A stretch of 64,000 nt of DNA from Amycolatopsis suaedae (lineage in GTDB: Bacteria; Actinomycetota; Actinomycetes; Mycobacteriales; Pseudonocardiaceae), in NCBI RefSeq assembly GCF_004214935.1, contig NZ_SFCC01000017.1:62001-126000 (forward strand). The letters run 5' to 3'. Each line of letters opens with the position of its first letter. The first letter of the stretch is position 1. This document shows, piece by piece, positions 50,564 to 59,551 of this stretch. Made by a program: the position numbers and the translations under genes. A model generated the notes under the pieces. That model saw only the letters and a list, made by a program, of their open reading frames with translations, was not told the origin of the DNA and did no database searches.

Positions 50564-51519
50564 CAGTCCACCAGCGTCCGGCCGGTCAGCGTGAGGAACA
50601 CGTCCTCCAGCGTGCTGCGGCGCACCAGGCTGGACACCGGGCGCACGCCGCGCTGGTAGGCGGTCTCCAGCGCGGACTCGCCGTGCCGGGTGTAGAGCAG
50701 CAGCCGGTCGGGCAGCACCTCGACGCGCTCGGCGATGCCGTCGAGCGTGGTGGCGACGCCGTCCTGCTCACCGGGCGCGAACCGCAGCTCCAGCACCTCG
50801 CGGGTGGAGTAGCGGGCGATCAGCTCGGCCGGGGAGCCCTCGGCGGCGATGAGACCGCCGTCCATGACGACCAGCCGGTCGCACAGCTGCTCGGCCTCGT
50901 CCATGTAGTGGGTGGTGATGATCAGCGTGACGCCGCGGGACTTCAGCCGGAACAGCCGGTCCCACAGCAGGTGCCGGGCCTGCGGGTCCAGACCGGTGGT
51001 GGGTTCGTCGAGCAGCAGCAGCTCCGGGTCGTTGACCAGCGACCTGGCGATCGTCAGCCTGCGTTTCATGCCGCCGGACAGTGACTCGACCTCGTCGTTC
51101 TCACGGTCGCCGAGCTGGGCGAAGTCGAGCAACTCGGTGGCCTTGGCACGCACGTGCGCGCGGGACAGCCCGAAGTAGCGGCCGTAGACCTGCAGGTTCT
51201 GCCGGACGGTGAGCTCGCCGTCGAGGTTGTCCTGCTGCGGGACGACGCCGAGCCGGGCGCGGATGCGCGGGCCGTCGGTGTCCGGGTCGGCGCCGAGCAC
51301 GGTCAGCTCGCCGTCCGAGCGTGGTGACACACAGCCGATCATCCGCATGGTCGACGACTTGCCCGCGCCGTTGGGCCCGAGGAAGCCGAACGCCTCGCCG
51401 CGGCGGACCTCGACGTCGACGCCGCGGACGGCCTCGGTGTCGCCGAACCGCTTGACCAGCGCCTTCGCCTGGACCATCAGCTGCGCGGACTCGTCCCCAT
51501 GCTCACCCACGCCCCGCAT
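50563..51519 (-). CDS. ABC transporter ATP-binding protein, drug-exporter type
   Basis: The 318-residue ATPase has Walker A GPNGAGKSST, signature LSGGMKRRLTIARSL, Walker B LLLLDEPTTGLDP and H-loop ITTHYMDEAEQL. A C-terminal extension of about 80 residues matches the DrrA/NodI class. It is the first gene of the three-gene exporter. ATG 51519 has GGGAG very close, and a GTG at 51510 is an alternative start. Confidence 0.94.
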   Translation of the reverse strand: MRGVGEHGDESAQLMVQAKALVKRFGDTEAVRGVDVEVRRGEAFGFLGPNGAGKSSTMRMIGCVSPRSDGELTVLGADPDTDGPRIRARLGVVPQQDNLDGELTVRQNLQVYGRYFGLSRAHVRAKATELLDFAQLGDRENDEVESLSGGMKRRLTIARSLVNDPELLLLDEPTTGLDPQARHLLWDRLFRLKSRGVTLIITTHYMDEAEQLCDRLVVMDGGLIAAEGSPAELIARYSTREVLELRFAPGEQDGVATTLDGIAERVEVLPDRLLLYTRHGESALETAYQRGVRPVSSLVRRSTLEDVFLTLTGRTLVD

Positions 51520-51542
51520 GCTCCCACGGGGCACCGACAGAA

Positions 51543-54500
51543 TCAGCCGGTTTTCACCGCCACGGTGCGGGCAGCGCCGTTCACCACCACCGTCAGCTCG
51601 GCGATGCCCGGCCGCAACGCGGTCAGCATCCCGGTCGCCGGATCGAACACCGCGACGTCGGCCGGTCCGGGCCTGCTCGGGCCGGACCGGGCCGGGGTGA
51701 CGACGTGTGTGCCGCGGCCGCCGATCCAGTCGGCGCTGACCGGGTAGGCCACCGGCACCCGCCTGCCGCCCTGGGTGAGCACGGCCGTCACCGGCGCGGA
51801 CTGCCCGGGCGCCAGCGTTGCCGGCCCGGTCGCCTCCAGCGTGTCGACGTGCGGGCGCACGTCCAGGCGCACCGGCTGCTCGCGGTCGGCGGGGTCGGCC
51901 CGCAGCAGCGTCCAGCCGGTGAACCCGCCGGCGTCCGGCGCCGCCGCCGGTGCCTTGCCGGAGTTGCCGTTGACCAGGTACGGCACACCGTCCACACGCG
52001 ACACCGAGAACACCCCGGCGTGCGCGGCGACGGCACCGGCCTGCTTGCCGGACCGCTGCTCGAACTCGGTGAGCCAGCGGGTCAGCAGCTCGGCCTCCTT
52101 GCGGTCGGTCAGCTGCGAGTTGCCGGTCGGGCTGGGGTCGGCCACCGGGTGGTGCATGGCCACCAGGACACCGCGCACCAGTGGGTCGGCGGCGGCGCCG
52201 TCTAGTGCCTCGCGCAGCATCCGGACCTGGTCGAACCCGCCCGCGCGCAGCGTGCCGCGCGAGGAGTCCAGCAGCACCAGCCGGATCCCGCGCCAGTCCA
52301 GGACGCGGTGCGTGGGTCCGAACTCTGCGGTGAACTCAGCCAGGCCGCTGCCTGCCTCGGCCTCGTGGTTGCCGGGCAGGTAGAACCACGGCACCCGGCC
52401 GTCCAGCTCGTCGGTGAGCACGGCGCGGGCCAGGTCGAAGTCGGCCGCGGTGCCCCGGTCGACCAGATCGCCCGCGATCAGCACCAGGTCCGGCCGCGCG
52501 GCGACGGCCTCGCGCAGTGTCCGGCGCGCCTGCGTCACCAGCGGGCCGTTCGGGGCGTCGGCGGTGAACTGGGCGTCGCTGACCACGGCGACCCGCAGGC
52601 CCGGCGTCCCCGGCGCCGCGTTGGATCCGTCCAGCAGCACCGACGGGTCCCGCCCGGCGGGATCGGCGGGCACGTCGGCGGCAGGTGAGACGGCGACGCT
52701 GAGATCGTCGAACACCAGACGGCCGGAGTACTGCTGATCGGGGACGTTCTCCACGGCGTAGAACTTGGTCAGCCGCTGTCCCGACGGCAGCCCGGGCGGG
52801 ACGGTGCCCTCGACGTAGCGCCAGCCGGTCCAGTCGACCGACAGCGCGAGGTCCACCAGCGACGGGACGTTCGCGGCGTCGCGAAGCTCGGCGCGCAGCC
52901 AGGCGCCCTTGCCGTCCCCGTTGACCCAGATGCCGACCCGCTGGGTGCCGGGCGGCAGCGGCAGCGGGGTGGCGGCGTTGACGTAGGCGGCGCGGGTCGC
53001 CGTGGTGCCGGTGAGCCGGTAGTCCAGCGCCAGGCCCAGGCTCGTGCCGCGGCCGGGGGCGTCGGAGATGGCGGCGCCGACGACGCCCGGGTACACGCTG
53101 GCGGTCCAGCCCCGTGCACCGTCCACAGGGGACAGAACGCGCAGCTCGGTGCCGATCGACGCGGCCAGGTGGGTCCGCAGGCCGCCGCCGGTGACGGTGA
53201 TGCCGGTGGCGCCGGAGGGCTTGAGCGCGGTGACGGTGAACCGGTCCCCCGCCGGTTCGATCCGCACCACCGAGCGGTCGTAGTCCAGCGTGACGTCGCC
53301 GGGTTCCAGCCAGGTGCCGTAACCGTCCGCGTCGTAGCCGTAGACCTGGAACGAGCCCTTCGCCCCGGCGCCGGACAGGGCGACCTGCTCGGTGCTGGTG
53401 CCCAGCCGCGTCGCGGCGCCGAGCACGGTCAGCGTCACACTGCCGGTGGCCTGGCCGCTGGTGGCGGTGGCGCGGACGTCGGCACGGCGGGCGGGGTTCA
53501 GCCGGTCGGCGTGCCCGGTGAACACCGGGCCGTCCAGGGTGCCGCGGGTGACGTTGGAGGTCGACCACCGCGGCTGCGCGGCGACGGCGGCGCCGGTCTC
53601 ATCGTGGCCGCCGGCGACGAGCCTGCGGGTGAAGCCGGACAGCACCCGCTCGCCCAGCCGCGCGGCCTGTTCGGGCCGGGGCGCGAAACCGGTCAGCCTG
53701 CCGCTGCCGGGGACCGTGGTGATGCCGAGGCCGTTGGGCACGATCCGCTCGCCGCCGTCGGACGGGCTGTTGCGCACCCCCGCCGCGGGAGCGCCCATCG
53801 GCCGGGCCAGCAGCGTCGACGAGCCGCCGCCGTCGAGGTTGATGGCGTCGTCGGCGCCCAGCGCCTTCATGTGCCTGGCCAGCTCCAGCTCGGTCATGCC
53901 ACGGCTGTCGGCCTGCCGTCCGTCCACAGTGGCCAGCCACATCCGCTTGCCGTCGGCGGAGAAGCCGACCGCGGTACGCGGATGCGGCACGGTGTCGTCG
54001 ACCGGTCGCACGACGCCGTCGGCCACCAGCACGCGGTTGCCGCCGACGGCGACGGCGATCTCGCCGGCGTCGCTGCGCGGGGCGTAGCTCACCGCGACCC
54101 GGTCGCCGGGTTTCAGGCCGGCGAGCCGGTCGGCCCCGGCCTCGCGGCCGGTCAGCACGAGGGTGCCCGCGGCGATCGGCCCGTCGGCGGGCTGGGTCCG
54201 GACCTGGGTGACGACACCGTCGCGCAGCTCCGCTTCGGCGACCCGGGCCGCGCCCGCGACGCTGGTGCGCCGGGATGTGGTGCCCCACAGCGGGGTGTAG
54301 ACGCCGAGGCCGTCGCGGGGCAGGACGGCGCCGTTGAGGTTGGTCGCAGGCACGGGTCCGCCGGGCAGGGTCACGGTGGCGTCGAGGAACACCTCGGCCA
54401 GCCGGGCCCGGTTGTCGGCGGTGATCGACGCGGTCAGGTTGTGCCCGGTGGCCGGCGCGGTCTGCAGTTGCCGGTCGGCGATGCCGACGCCCAGGGGCGC

Positions 54501-54932
54501 GCCGGTGGCGTTGATGTCGAAGAAGTCGCCGTTCACCGCGGCGACCGCGCCGGTCCGGGCGGCCTGCTGGGACAGCGGCGTGCGGGCGGCGACGTTGCCG
54601 GGGCTGAGGTAGGCGGGTTTGAGCACCGGGGAGGACAGGTCGACGGTGAGCGTGTCGCCGCGGATCCAGCCCGCCGGGTCGAGCCGGTCGAACTCGGTGA
54701 GTTCCAGCCCGGGCGCGACCGGGGTGCTGGCGCTGGCGGTGACGAGGCCGTCGTCCGGGGTGTTCGTGGTGTAGCTGAGCGGGGCCTCGCGGGCCGAGGA
54801 CGCGGCGGGAGCGGCTTCGGCGGGCGGTGGGCCGAGCGGGGCGGCGAGTGGATCGGCCAGCGCGGGCGCCGGGAGCGCCAGCACCACCCCCGTCACGGTC
54901 GCCAGGACGGCAGCGGGCAGCACTCTTCTCAC
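51543..54932 (-). CDS. Secreted two-domain protein: phosphodiester glycosidase (NAGPA-like) plus metallophosphoesterase
   Basis: The 1129-residue exported protein starts VRRVLPAAVLATVTGVVLAL with cleavage near PALA. The first third is a phosphodiester glycosidase/NAGPA domain with AAVNGDFFDI, ADDAINLDGGGSSTLL and IVPNGLGI. A middle beta-sandwich region follows. Then comes a calcineurin-like phosphoesterase with AVVSDAQF, IAGDLVDRG, LPGNHEA and MHHPV metal-ligand motifs, and a C-terminal Ig-like domain. It may cleave GlcNAc-phosphodiesters in wall polymers and remove phosphate. That substrate is inferred. GTG 54932 follows GGAG. An earlier GTG exists at 54944. Confidence 0.88.
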   Translation of the reverse strand: MRRVLPAAVLATVTGVVLALPAPALADPLAAPLGPPPAEAAPAASSAREAPLSYTTNTPDDGLVTASASTPVAPGLELTEFDRLDPAGWIRGDTLTVDLSSPVLKPAYLSPGNVAARTPLSQQAARTGAVAAVNGDFFDINATGAPLGVGIADRQLQTAPATGHNLTASITADNRARLAEVFLDATVTLPGGPVPATNLNGAVLPRDGLGVYTPLWGTTSRRTSVAGAARVAEAELRDGVVTQVRTQPADGPIAAGTLVLTGREAGADRLAGLKPGDRVAVSYAPRSDAGEIAVAVGGNRVLVADGVVRPVDDTVPHPRTAVGFSADGKRMWLATVDGRQADSRGMTELELARHMKALGADDAINLDGGGSSTLLARPMGAPAAGVRNSPSDGGERIVPNGLGITTVPGSGRLTGFAPRPEQAARLGERVLSGFTRRLVAGGHDETGAAVAAQPRWSTSNVTRGTLDGPVFTGHADRLNPARRADVRATATSGQATGSVTLTVLGAATRLGTSTEQVALSGAGAKGSFQVYGYDADGYGTWLEPGDVTLDYDRSVVRIEPAGDRFTVTALKPSGATGITVTGGGLRTHLAASIGTELRVLSPVDGARGWTASVYPGVVGAAISDAPGRGTSLGLALDYRLTGTTATRAAYVNAATPLPLPPGTQRVGIWVNGDGKGAWLRAELRDAANVPSLVDLALSVDWTGWRYVEGTVPPGLPSGQRLTKFYAVENVPDQQYSGRLVFDDLSVAVSPAADVPADPAGRDPSVLLDGSNAAPGTPGLRVAVVSDAQFTADAPNGPLVTQARRTLREAVAARPDLVLIAGDLVDRGTAADFDLARAVLTDELDGRVPWFYLPGNHEAEAGSGLAEFTAEFGPTHRVLDWRGIRLVLLDSSRGTLRAGGFDQVRMLREALDGAAADPLVRGVLVAMHHPVADPSPTGNSQLTDRKEAELLTRWLTEFEQRSGKQAGAVAAHAGVFSVSRVDGVPYLVNGNSGKAPAAAPDAGGFTGWTLLRADPADREQPVRLDVRPHVDTLEATGPATLAPGQSAPVTAVLTQGGRRVPVAYPVSADWIGGRGTHVVTPARSGPSRPGPADVAVFDPATGMLTALRPGIAELTVVVNGAARTVAVKTG

Positions 54933-55126
54933 GTGACGCTCCACGGGATCGGGGGGACCGGTTCGGGGAATTCAGCACAGCGCATCCGGCCTGCGGGCGG
55001 AAGGCCGCGGGGTGAACATCAGTCGAACCGCCCAAGGCGGCCGCACCAGCGTGGCGCACCTGCCCGGCCACGAACGAGAACGGTGGCCCGGTGCGCAGCG
55101 TGACCGGTGGCCGTCCGTCAAAGCAC

Positions 55127-55177
55127 GTGAAGGCCACCTTCACCACGTCTGACGTCAGGGTCCCGGCAAAGTCCGGT
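55127..55177 (+). repeat. GTGAAGGCC repeat family, 51-bp module copy
   Basis: GTGAAGGCCACCTTCA at 55127-55142 followed by GACGTCAGGG and TCCCGGCAAAGTCCGGT at 55151-55177. It has the same spacing as the copy at 29612-29662. Confidence 0.8.
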
Positions 55178-55311
55178 GACCGCGGCCGCGGCGCTGTTGC
55201 GAAGGGCACCTTGGTTGCGAGATTCGCCAGGATGGTGCCGTTGGCTGCGAGTGTGGGGTCTCGTTCGTGTGACCGGCGGTGCCGTTGTGGTGGCCGGTCA
55301 GCTGGGTCGGT

Positions 55312-55357
55312 GTGAAGGCCGAGTTCCTGTCGTCTGACTTGATGAAGGTGGCCTTCA
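55312..55357. repeat. GTGAAGGCC repeat family, decayed palindrome copy
   Basis: A left half GTGAAGGCC (55312-55320) has lost its palindromic partner, while TGAAGGTGGCCTTCA is intact at 55343-55357. The spacer keeps a GTCTGAC segment similar to other copies. Confidence 0.65.
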
Positions 55358-55472
55358 TGCGCTTCCGGCCCGGGTCTCGCCGCCTCGGCGAGCACAACGT
55401 GCACAACAGGCACAACGGGCTCAGCAGTCCCACCGGCCACCACGAACGAGACCCTCGCGCGTCGGGCACAAG

Positions 55473-55525
55473 CACGTGAAGGCCACCTTCACCACATGAG
55501 ACGTAATGAAGGGGGCCTTCACGAG
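55473..55525. repeat. GTGAAGGCC repeat family, complete palindrome copy 2
   Basis: GTGAAGGCCACCTTCA at 55476-55491 and TGAAGGGGGCCTTCAC at 55507-55522 flank a 15-base spacer. Read on the other strand, the spacer differs from that of the copy at 16651-16703 by a single base. The two copies are therefore the same element in opposite orientation. Confidence 0.8.
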
Positions 55526-55579
55526 CTTCGACCAGGACCGGCGTCGAGCCCGCTACCTCGCTCGTGGTGCCGCTGGCCG

Positions 55580-56407
55580 TCACCAGTCGTGGGCGGCGAA
55601 CTCCGCGAACGTTCCCGGCCGCCTGCCGAGGAGGGCGGGCAGGTCCGCGGCGACCGCTTCCGCCGCACCCTCGCGGATGAACGCGAACAGCCCGCACAGC
55701 GTGTCGACGTAGTCGGCGGCCCAGCCCAGCGCCGCCGCGCCGGCCCGGAACTCCTCCTCGCCGACGGCGCGGTAGGCGCGGACCGGAAGACCGTGCGCGG
55801 CCCCGGTCGCGGCCAGGTCGGCGAACGTCAGGCTCTCCGGCCCGGTCAGCGTGTACTCCCGCCCGTCGTGCCCGCCGCGCAGGGTGACGGCGGCGGCCGC
55901 CGCGATGTCGCGGGCGTCGATGAAGCTCACCGCCGCCTGTCCCGCCGGCAGGCTCAGCGTCCCGCCGGAGGCCGCCGCCAGCACGGCCAGCGGGCCCTCG
56001 GTGACGTTCTGGTGGAACCAGTTGGGCCGCAGGATCGTCCAGCGCAGTCCACTCGCGGCCAGGTGCAGCTCGACCGCCCGCTGGTCGGTCTCCGGTGGCG
56101 CGTACTGCATGCCGAGCGCCGTCATCAGCACCACGCGCCGCACACCCGCCCGTTCGGCGGTGCCGAGGAACTCCACGACCCGCTCACCGAGTCCGGCCAC
56201 CGACCGATGCCCGTCGTCGCCGCCGGGCAGCACCAGGAACACACTGTCCACATCGGACAGGGCGGCGGTCCAGCCGGCTGGCTCGAACCAGTCCAGCGGG
56301 ACGGCCGACCGCCGCGAAGCCGGACGCGCCGCGACCCCGCGCTCCGCCAGCGCGGCCAGCACCCGGCTGCCCACCTTGCCGGTCGCGCCGGTCACCAGCA
56401 CCGTCAT
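55580..56407 (-). CDS. NmrA-like NAD(P)-binding protein
   Basis: The 275-residue atypical short-chain dehydrogenase begins MTVLVTGATGKVGSRVLAAL, the nucleotide-binding GxxGxxG loop, and lacks the catalytic Tyr-Lys pair in its normal place. It may be a redox sensor or an NAD(P)H-dependent reductase. Its ATG overlaps the TetR stop by four bases (ATGA), so it is translationally coupled to that regulator and is probably the target of its repression. ATG 56407 is fixed by that overlap. Confidence 0.9.
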   Translation of the reverse strand: MTVLVTGATGKVGSRVLAALAERGVAARPASRRSAVPLDWFEPAGWTAALSDVDSVFLVLPGGDDGHRSVAGLGERVVEFLGTAERAGVRRVVLMTALGMQYAPPETDQRAVELHLAASGLRWTILRPNWFHQNVTEGPLAVLAAASGGTLSLPAGQAAVSFIDARDIAAAAAVTLRGGHDGREYTLTGPESLTFADLAATGAAHGLPVRAYRAVGEEEFRAGAAALGWAADYVDTLCGLFAFIREGAAEAVAADLPALLGRRPGTFAEFAAHDW

Positions 56408-57003
56408 CGGTCCACCTCCAGGGTCGCGGCGAGCATGTCGGTCAGCACGGCGGCGAACCCGCCGGGATCGGGCCGGTCGTGCCGCAGGACGGCCGGGAAC
56501 AGCAGGCCGTCGAGCGCGGCGACGACGACGTCGGTCACCTCGTCCACCGAGCGGCGGGAACTGAACGCCCCGCTGTCCATGCCGTGCGCCAGCACGTCCA
56601 GGAACGGCGCGCGGTAGCGGGCCTGCAGCCGCAGGCTGTGCTCCCGCAGCTCCTCGTCGTGCGCGGCGGCGGCCCAGAACTCCATGAGCATCCGCCAGAC
56701 CGGCACCGGCGTGGCGGCACCGCGGGCGATCAGCGCGCACAGGCGGTCCCACGGCCCGGTCAGCTCGGCGCCCACCTGCTCCATGGCGGCGACCTCGAGG
56801 TCGGTCGACCGGCGCAGGGCCTCGACCAGCATGTCGTCGCGGGTTCCGAAGTAGCCCTGCAGCGTTCCGACGGCCACGCCGCTGGCCCGCGCCACGTCGG
56901 AGAACCGGGTCGCGGCGTAGCCACGCTCGGCGAGCACCTCCGCGGCCACCGCCAGGATCTCGTCGCGCCTGCCACCACCGGCACGCCGTCGCCGCATCGT
57001 CAT
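56404..57003 (-). CDS. TetR-family transcriptional regulator
   Basis: The 199-residue repressor has an N-terminal helix-turn-helix (RDEILAVAAEVLAERGYAATR, then SGVAVGTLQGYFGTRDDML) and a variable ligand-binding domain. ATG 57003 is chosen because a TTGGCA/TGATAT promoter on the minus strand (57042-57037 and 57019-57014, 17-base spacer) would start transcription at about this codon, giving a leaderless message. ATG 57015 and 56997 are alternatives. The promoter spacer is covered by a palindrome, which indicates autoregulation of the regulator-oxidoreductase pair. Confidence 0.9.
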   Translation of the reverse strand: MTMRRRRAGGGRRDEILAVAAEVLAERGYAATRFSDVARASGVAVGTLQGYFGTRDDMLVEALRRSTDLEVAAMEQVGAELTGPWDRLCALIARGAATPVPVWRMLMEFWAAAAHDEELREHSLRLQARYRAPFLDVLAHGMDSGAFSSRRSVDEVTDVVVAALDGLLFPAVLRHDRPDPGGFAAVLTDMLAATLEVDR

Positions 57004-57013
57004 ACGGCGAACC

Positions 57014-57037
57014 ATATCACCGTACGTACGACGATAT
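57014..57037. promoter_or_regulatory. Palindromic operator over the TetR promoter
   Basis: ATATC-AC-CGTACGTACG-AC-GATAT (57014-57037) is a 24-bp palindrome with only two mismatched symmetric positions. It spans the spacer and the -10 box of the TetR gene promoter, so a bound repressor would block it. This layout is typical of TetR autoregulation. Confidence 0.75.
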
Positions 57038-57053
57038 GCCAATGGTCGCGAAA

Positions 57054-57082
57054 ACGCCCACGGCCGCGTGGGCCGTGGGCGT
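57054..57082 (-). terminator. Rho-independent terminator of ndk
   Basis: ACGCCCACGGCC (57054-57065) pairs perfectly with GGCCGTGGGCGT (57071-57082) around a five-base loop. On the minus strand it is followed by a run of four T. It lies 13 bases beyond the ndk stop codon. Confidence 0.88.
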
Positions 57083-57095
57083 CGCCGAAAAGCGC

Positions 57096-57506
57096 TTAGA
57101 GCTCCGGGAACCAGAGCTTCAGCTCGCGCTCGGCGGACTCGGCCGAGTCCGAGCCGTGCACCAGGTTGAACTGCGTCTCCAGGCCGTAGTCGCCGCGGAT
57201 GGTGCCCGGCGTGGCCTTCTCGACCGGGTCGGTGCCACCGGCCAGCTGCCGGAACGCCGAGATGGCGCGGACGCCCTCGACGGCGATGGCGACGACGGGG
57301 CCGGAGGTGATGAACTCCAGCAGCTCGCCGAAGAACGGCTTGTCCTTGTGCTCGGCGTAGTGCTCCTCGGCCACCGCGCGCTCGACGGTGCGCAGCTCCA
57401 GCGCGGCCAGCGTCAGGCCCTTGCGCTCGATGCGGGCGATGACCTCGCCGACCAGACCCCGCGAGACACCGTCGGGCTTGACCAGGACCAGCGTGCGCTC
57501 ACTCAC
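57096..57506 (-). CDS. ndk: Nucleoside diphosphate kinase
   Basis: The enzyme balances nucleoside triphosphate pools. The 136-residue protein has TLVLVKPDGVSRGLVGEVI at the N-terminus and KPFFGELLEFITSGPV in the middle. The phospho-histidine segment is NLVHGSDS, a normal family variant of NxxHGSDS. GTG 57506 follows AAGGAG. It has its own terminator. Confidence 0.97.
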   Translation of the reverse strand: MSERTLVLVKPDGVSRGLVGEVIARIERKGLTLAALELRTVERAVAEEHYAEHKDKPFFGELLEFITSGPVVAIAVEGVRAISAFRQLAGGTDPVEKATPGTIRGDYGLETQFNLVHGSDSAESAERELKLWFPEL

Positions 57507-57565
57507 GGTGGTGTTTCTCCTTCATAGTTCACCCAGCTACTTGGGCGGGAGCCTAGTGGCGCCGG

Positions 57566-59113
57566 TCAGCGCCGCTGCGGGCGGAGGGTGGTCGACCACA
57601 GCGAGGCCCCGCGCGAGTCCCGCAGGTGCACGGTCAGCTCGCCGCTGCGGCCGTCCACGTCGACCTCGCCGAAATGCTGGAACCCGTCCAGCGGCGAGGT
57701 GTTCGCCGCCGGCGGGGCCTGCACGAACTCGGCCTTCGGGCCGAACGTCGGATCGAGCGTGTTGGGACCGAACGCGCCGGCGTGCAGCGGACCGGAGACG
57801 AACTCCCAGAACGGGTCGAAGTCGGCGAAGGCTGCCCGGTCCGGCGAGTAGTGGTGCGCGGCGGTGTAGTGGACGTCGGCGGTCAGCCAGACGACGTTGC
57901 GCACCCGCCGCCGCCGCAGTTCCCGCAGCACCCAGGCCAGCTCGTGCTCACGCCCGCCGGGCGCGCCGGGCAGGCCGTTGGCGACGCCCTCGATGCCGGC
58001 ACCGTCCGGCACGGTGAGCCCGACCGGCAGGTCGGCGGCGATCAGCTTCCAGGTCGCCGTGCTGCGGTCCAGCGCCCGCACCAGCCAGCTCGCCTGCCGC
58101 TGTCCCAGCACGTGCCCCTGGCCGGTGCGGTCGGCGGTGTTGGCGTCCTTGTAGCTGCGCATGTCCAGGACGAACACCTCGACCCGGCTGCCGTAGCGGA
58201 AGCTGCGGTACACCCGGCCGTCGACGGCGGCGCGGACGTCGATCGGATGCCACTCGTGGAATGCCTGGAACGCCCGCCGCGCCAGCACGTCGACCCGCTT
58301 CTCGGTGTACTGCGGCAGGTCGAGGATCTCGCCGGGGTACCAGTTGTTGACCACCTCGTGGTCGTCCCACTGCACGACGCTGGGCACGGCGGCGGCGAAC
58401 CGGCGCAGGTTGTCGTCGAGCAGGTTGTAGGCGAACTGCCCGCGGTACTCGTCCAGCGTCTCGGCGACCTTCGCCTTCTCCGGGGTGACGACGTTGCGCC
58501 AGATCCGGCCGTCGGGCAGCGTGACCCGCTCGGTGATCGGGTTGTCCGCGTAGACGGTGTCCCCGCTGTGCAGGAACAGGTGCGGCTCGCGGGCCGCCAT
58601 CGCGGCGTAGATCGGCATGCCGCCGATGTCGGGGTTGATGCCCCAGCCCTGCCCCGCGACGTCGCCGCCCCACACCAGGCGGAGGTCACCCGCACCCAGC
58701 GGCGCCGTGCGCAGGCTGCCGGTGAGCGGTTCACCCGTGCCGCGGCCGTCGAGGTCCTCGGCGGTGACGCGGTAGTGCACCCGCGTGCCCGGCGGCAGCC
58801 AGTCCAGGCGCACCTTGCCGGTGCCGCCGGTGTGCGGGCCGACCACCGGACCGCGGATACGGCGGGCGCGGCGGAACGACGGGTCGCGGGACACCTCGAC
58901 GAGCAGCCGGGACGGCTGGTCGGCGCGGCTCCAGACGATGGCGGAGTGCGCGGTCACGTCGCCGGACTGCACGCCGTGGGTGAGCACCGGCCGGTCGCGG
59001 CGGATCAGCGCGGCCGCGGGGAACGTGCCGAGCGTGCCGGCGGCGAGCACGCCCGCGCCGAAGGCACCGGCCCGCAGCACGGAGCGGCGTGGGTGGGAGG
59101 TCGGTTCGGTCAT
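57566..59113 (-). CDS. phoD: Secreted PhoD-like alkaline phosphatase / phosphodiesterase
   Basis: The 515-residue exported enzyme releases phosphate from organic phosphoesters. It begins with a Tat-type signal (HPRRSVLRAGAFGAG), then an N-terminal beta domain (HGVQSGDVTAHSAIVWSR). The PhoD metal-site motifs follow: VWGGDVAGQG, FLHSGDTVYADN, QWDDHEVVNNW and VVWLTADVHYTAAH. ATG 59113 is chosen because it starts the Tat signal. Expression is likely phosphate-dependent by family, but no PHO box was confirmed. Confidence 0.94.
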   Translation of the reverse strand: MTEPTSHPRRSVLRAGAFGAGVLAAGTLGTFPAAALIRRDRPVLTHGVQSGDVTAHSAIVWSRADQPSRLLVEVSRDPSFRRARRIRGPVVGPHTGGTGKVRLDWLPPGTRVHYRVTAEDLDGRGTGEPLTGSLRTAPLGAGDLRLVWGGDVAGQGWGINPDIGGMPIYAAMAAREPHLFLHSGDTVYADNPITERVTLPDGRIWRNVVTPEKAKVAETLDEYRGQFAYNLLDDNLRRFAAAVPSVVQWDDHEVVNNWYPGEILDLPQYTEKRVDVLARRAFQAFHEWHPIDVRAAVDGRVYRSFRYGSRVEVFVLDMRSYKDANTADRTGQGHVLGQRQASWLVRALDRSTATWKLIAADLPVGLTVPDGAGIEGVANGLPGAPGGREHELAWVLRELRRRRVRNVVWLTADVHYTAAHHYSPDRAAFADFDPFWEFVSGPLHAGAFGPNTLDPTFGPKAEFVQAPPAANTSPLDGFQHFGEVDVDGRSGELTVHLRDSRGASLWSTTLRPQRR

Positions 59114-59167
59114 GCGCGGATTATTTGCGAGCCGCACGGACCGGCAAACCAACGACCGGTGAACTCC

Positions 59168-59551
59168 TCAGACCTGCTGGCTGGGCAGGCGGCCCTCGGC
59201 CATGCGGCGGGCGACGTCGCGCCGTAGCCAGAACAGCCACAGCCAGGTCGCCAGGAAGATCAGCCCGATGATGGCCACGGCGGGCAGCGCCACCACGAAC
59301 GCGATCAGCGCGGCCTGCAACAGCAGGATCACCACGGTGATCCAGGACTGCCGCAACAGTCCACAGCAGACCAGCAGCGCGGCGGCGATGGCGATCACCG
59401 ACCAGCCGGTGACGCTGCCGATTCCCGAGCCGAGCCAGGCGACCACCGGCAGCGCCAGCGCGACGACGATGGCCTCCAGCACCAGCATCCCGGCCATGAC
59501 CCCGCGGAAGGACTTCATCGGATCCTTGGCCGGCGGGCGTACCTCGCTCAC
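59168..59551 (-). CDS. DUF4233 membrane protein
   Basis: The 127-residue protein has four predicted membrane helices, with MKSFRGVMAGMLVLEAIVVAL as the first and WITVVILLLQAALIAFVVAL later. It matches the DUF4233 pattern found immediately after folC in actinobacteria. GTG 59551 overlaps the folC stop (GTGA). Function unknown. Confidence 0.9.
   Translation of the reverse strand: MSEVRPPAKDPMKSFRGVMAGMLVLEAIVVALALPVVAWLGSGIGSVTGWSVIAIAAALLVCCGLLRQSWITVVILLLQAALIAFVVALPAVAIIGLIFLATWLWLFWLRRDVARRMAEGRLPSQQV

Larger units (their letters stand above)
54933..55579. other. 647 bp repeat-containing non-coding region
   Basis: No gene is supported. Three partial or complete copies of the GTGAAGGCC repeat family lie here (55127-55177, 55312-55357 and 55473-55525). 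Remnants of a TTGCGA-containing motif lie between them (for example GCGAAGGGCACCTTGGTTGCG around 55199-55219). The region is downstream of the NmrA-like gene and upstream of the phosphoesterase gene on the minus strand. Confidence 0.7.
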
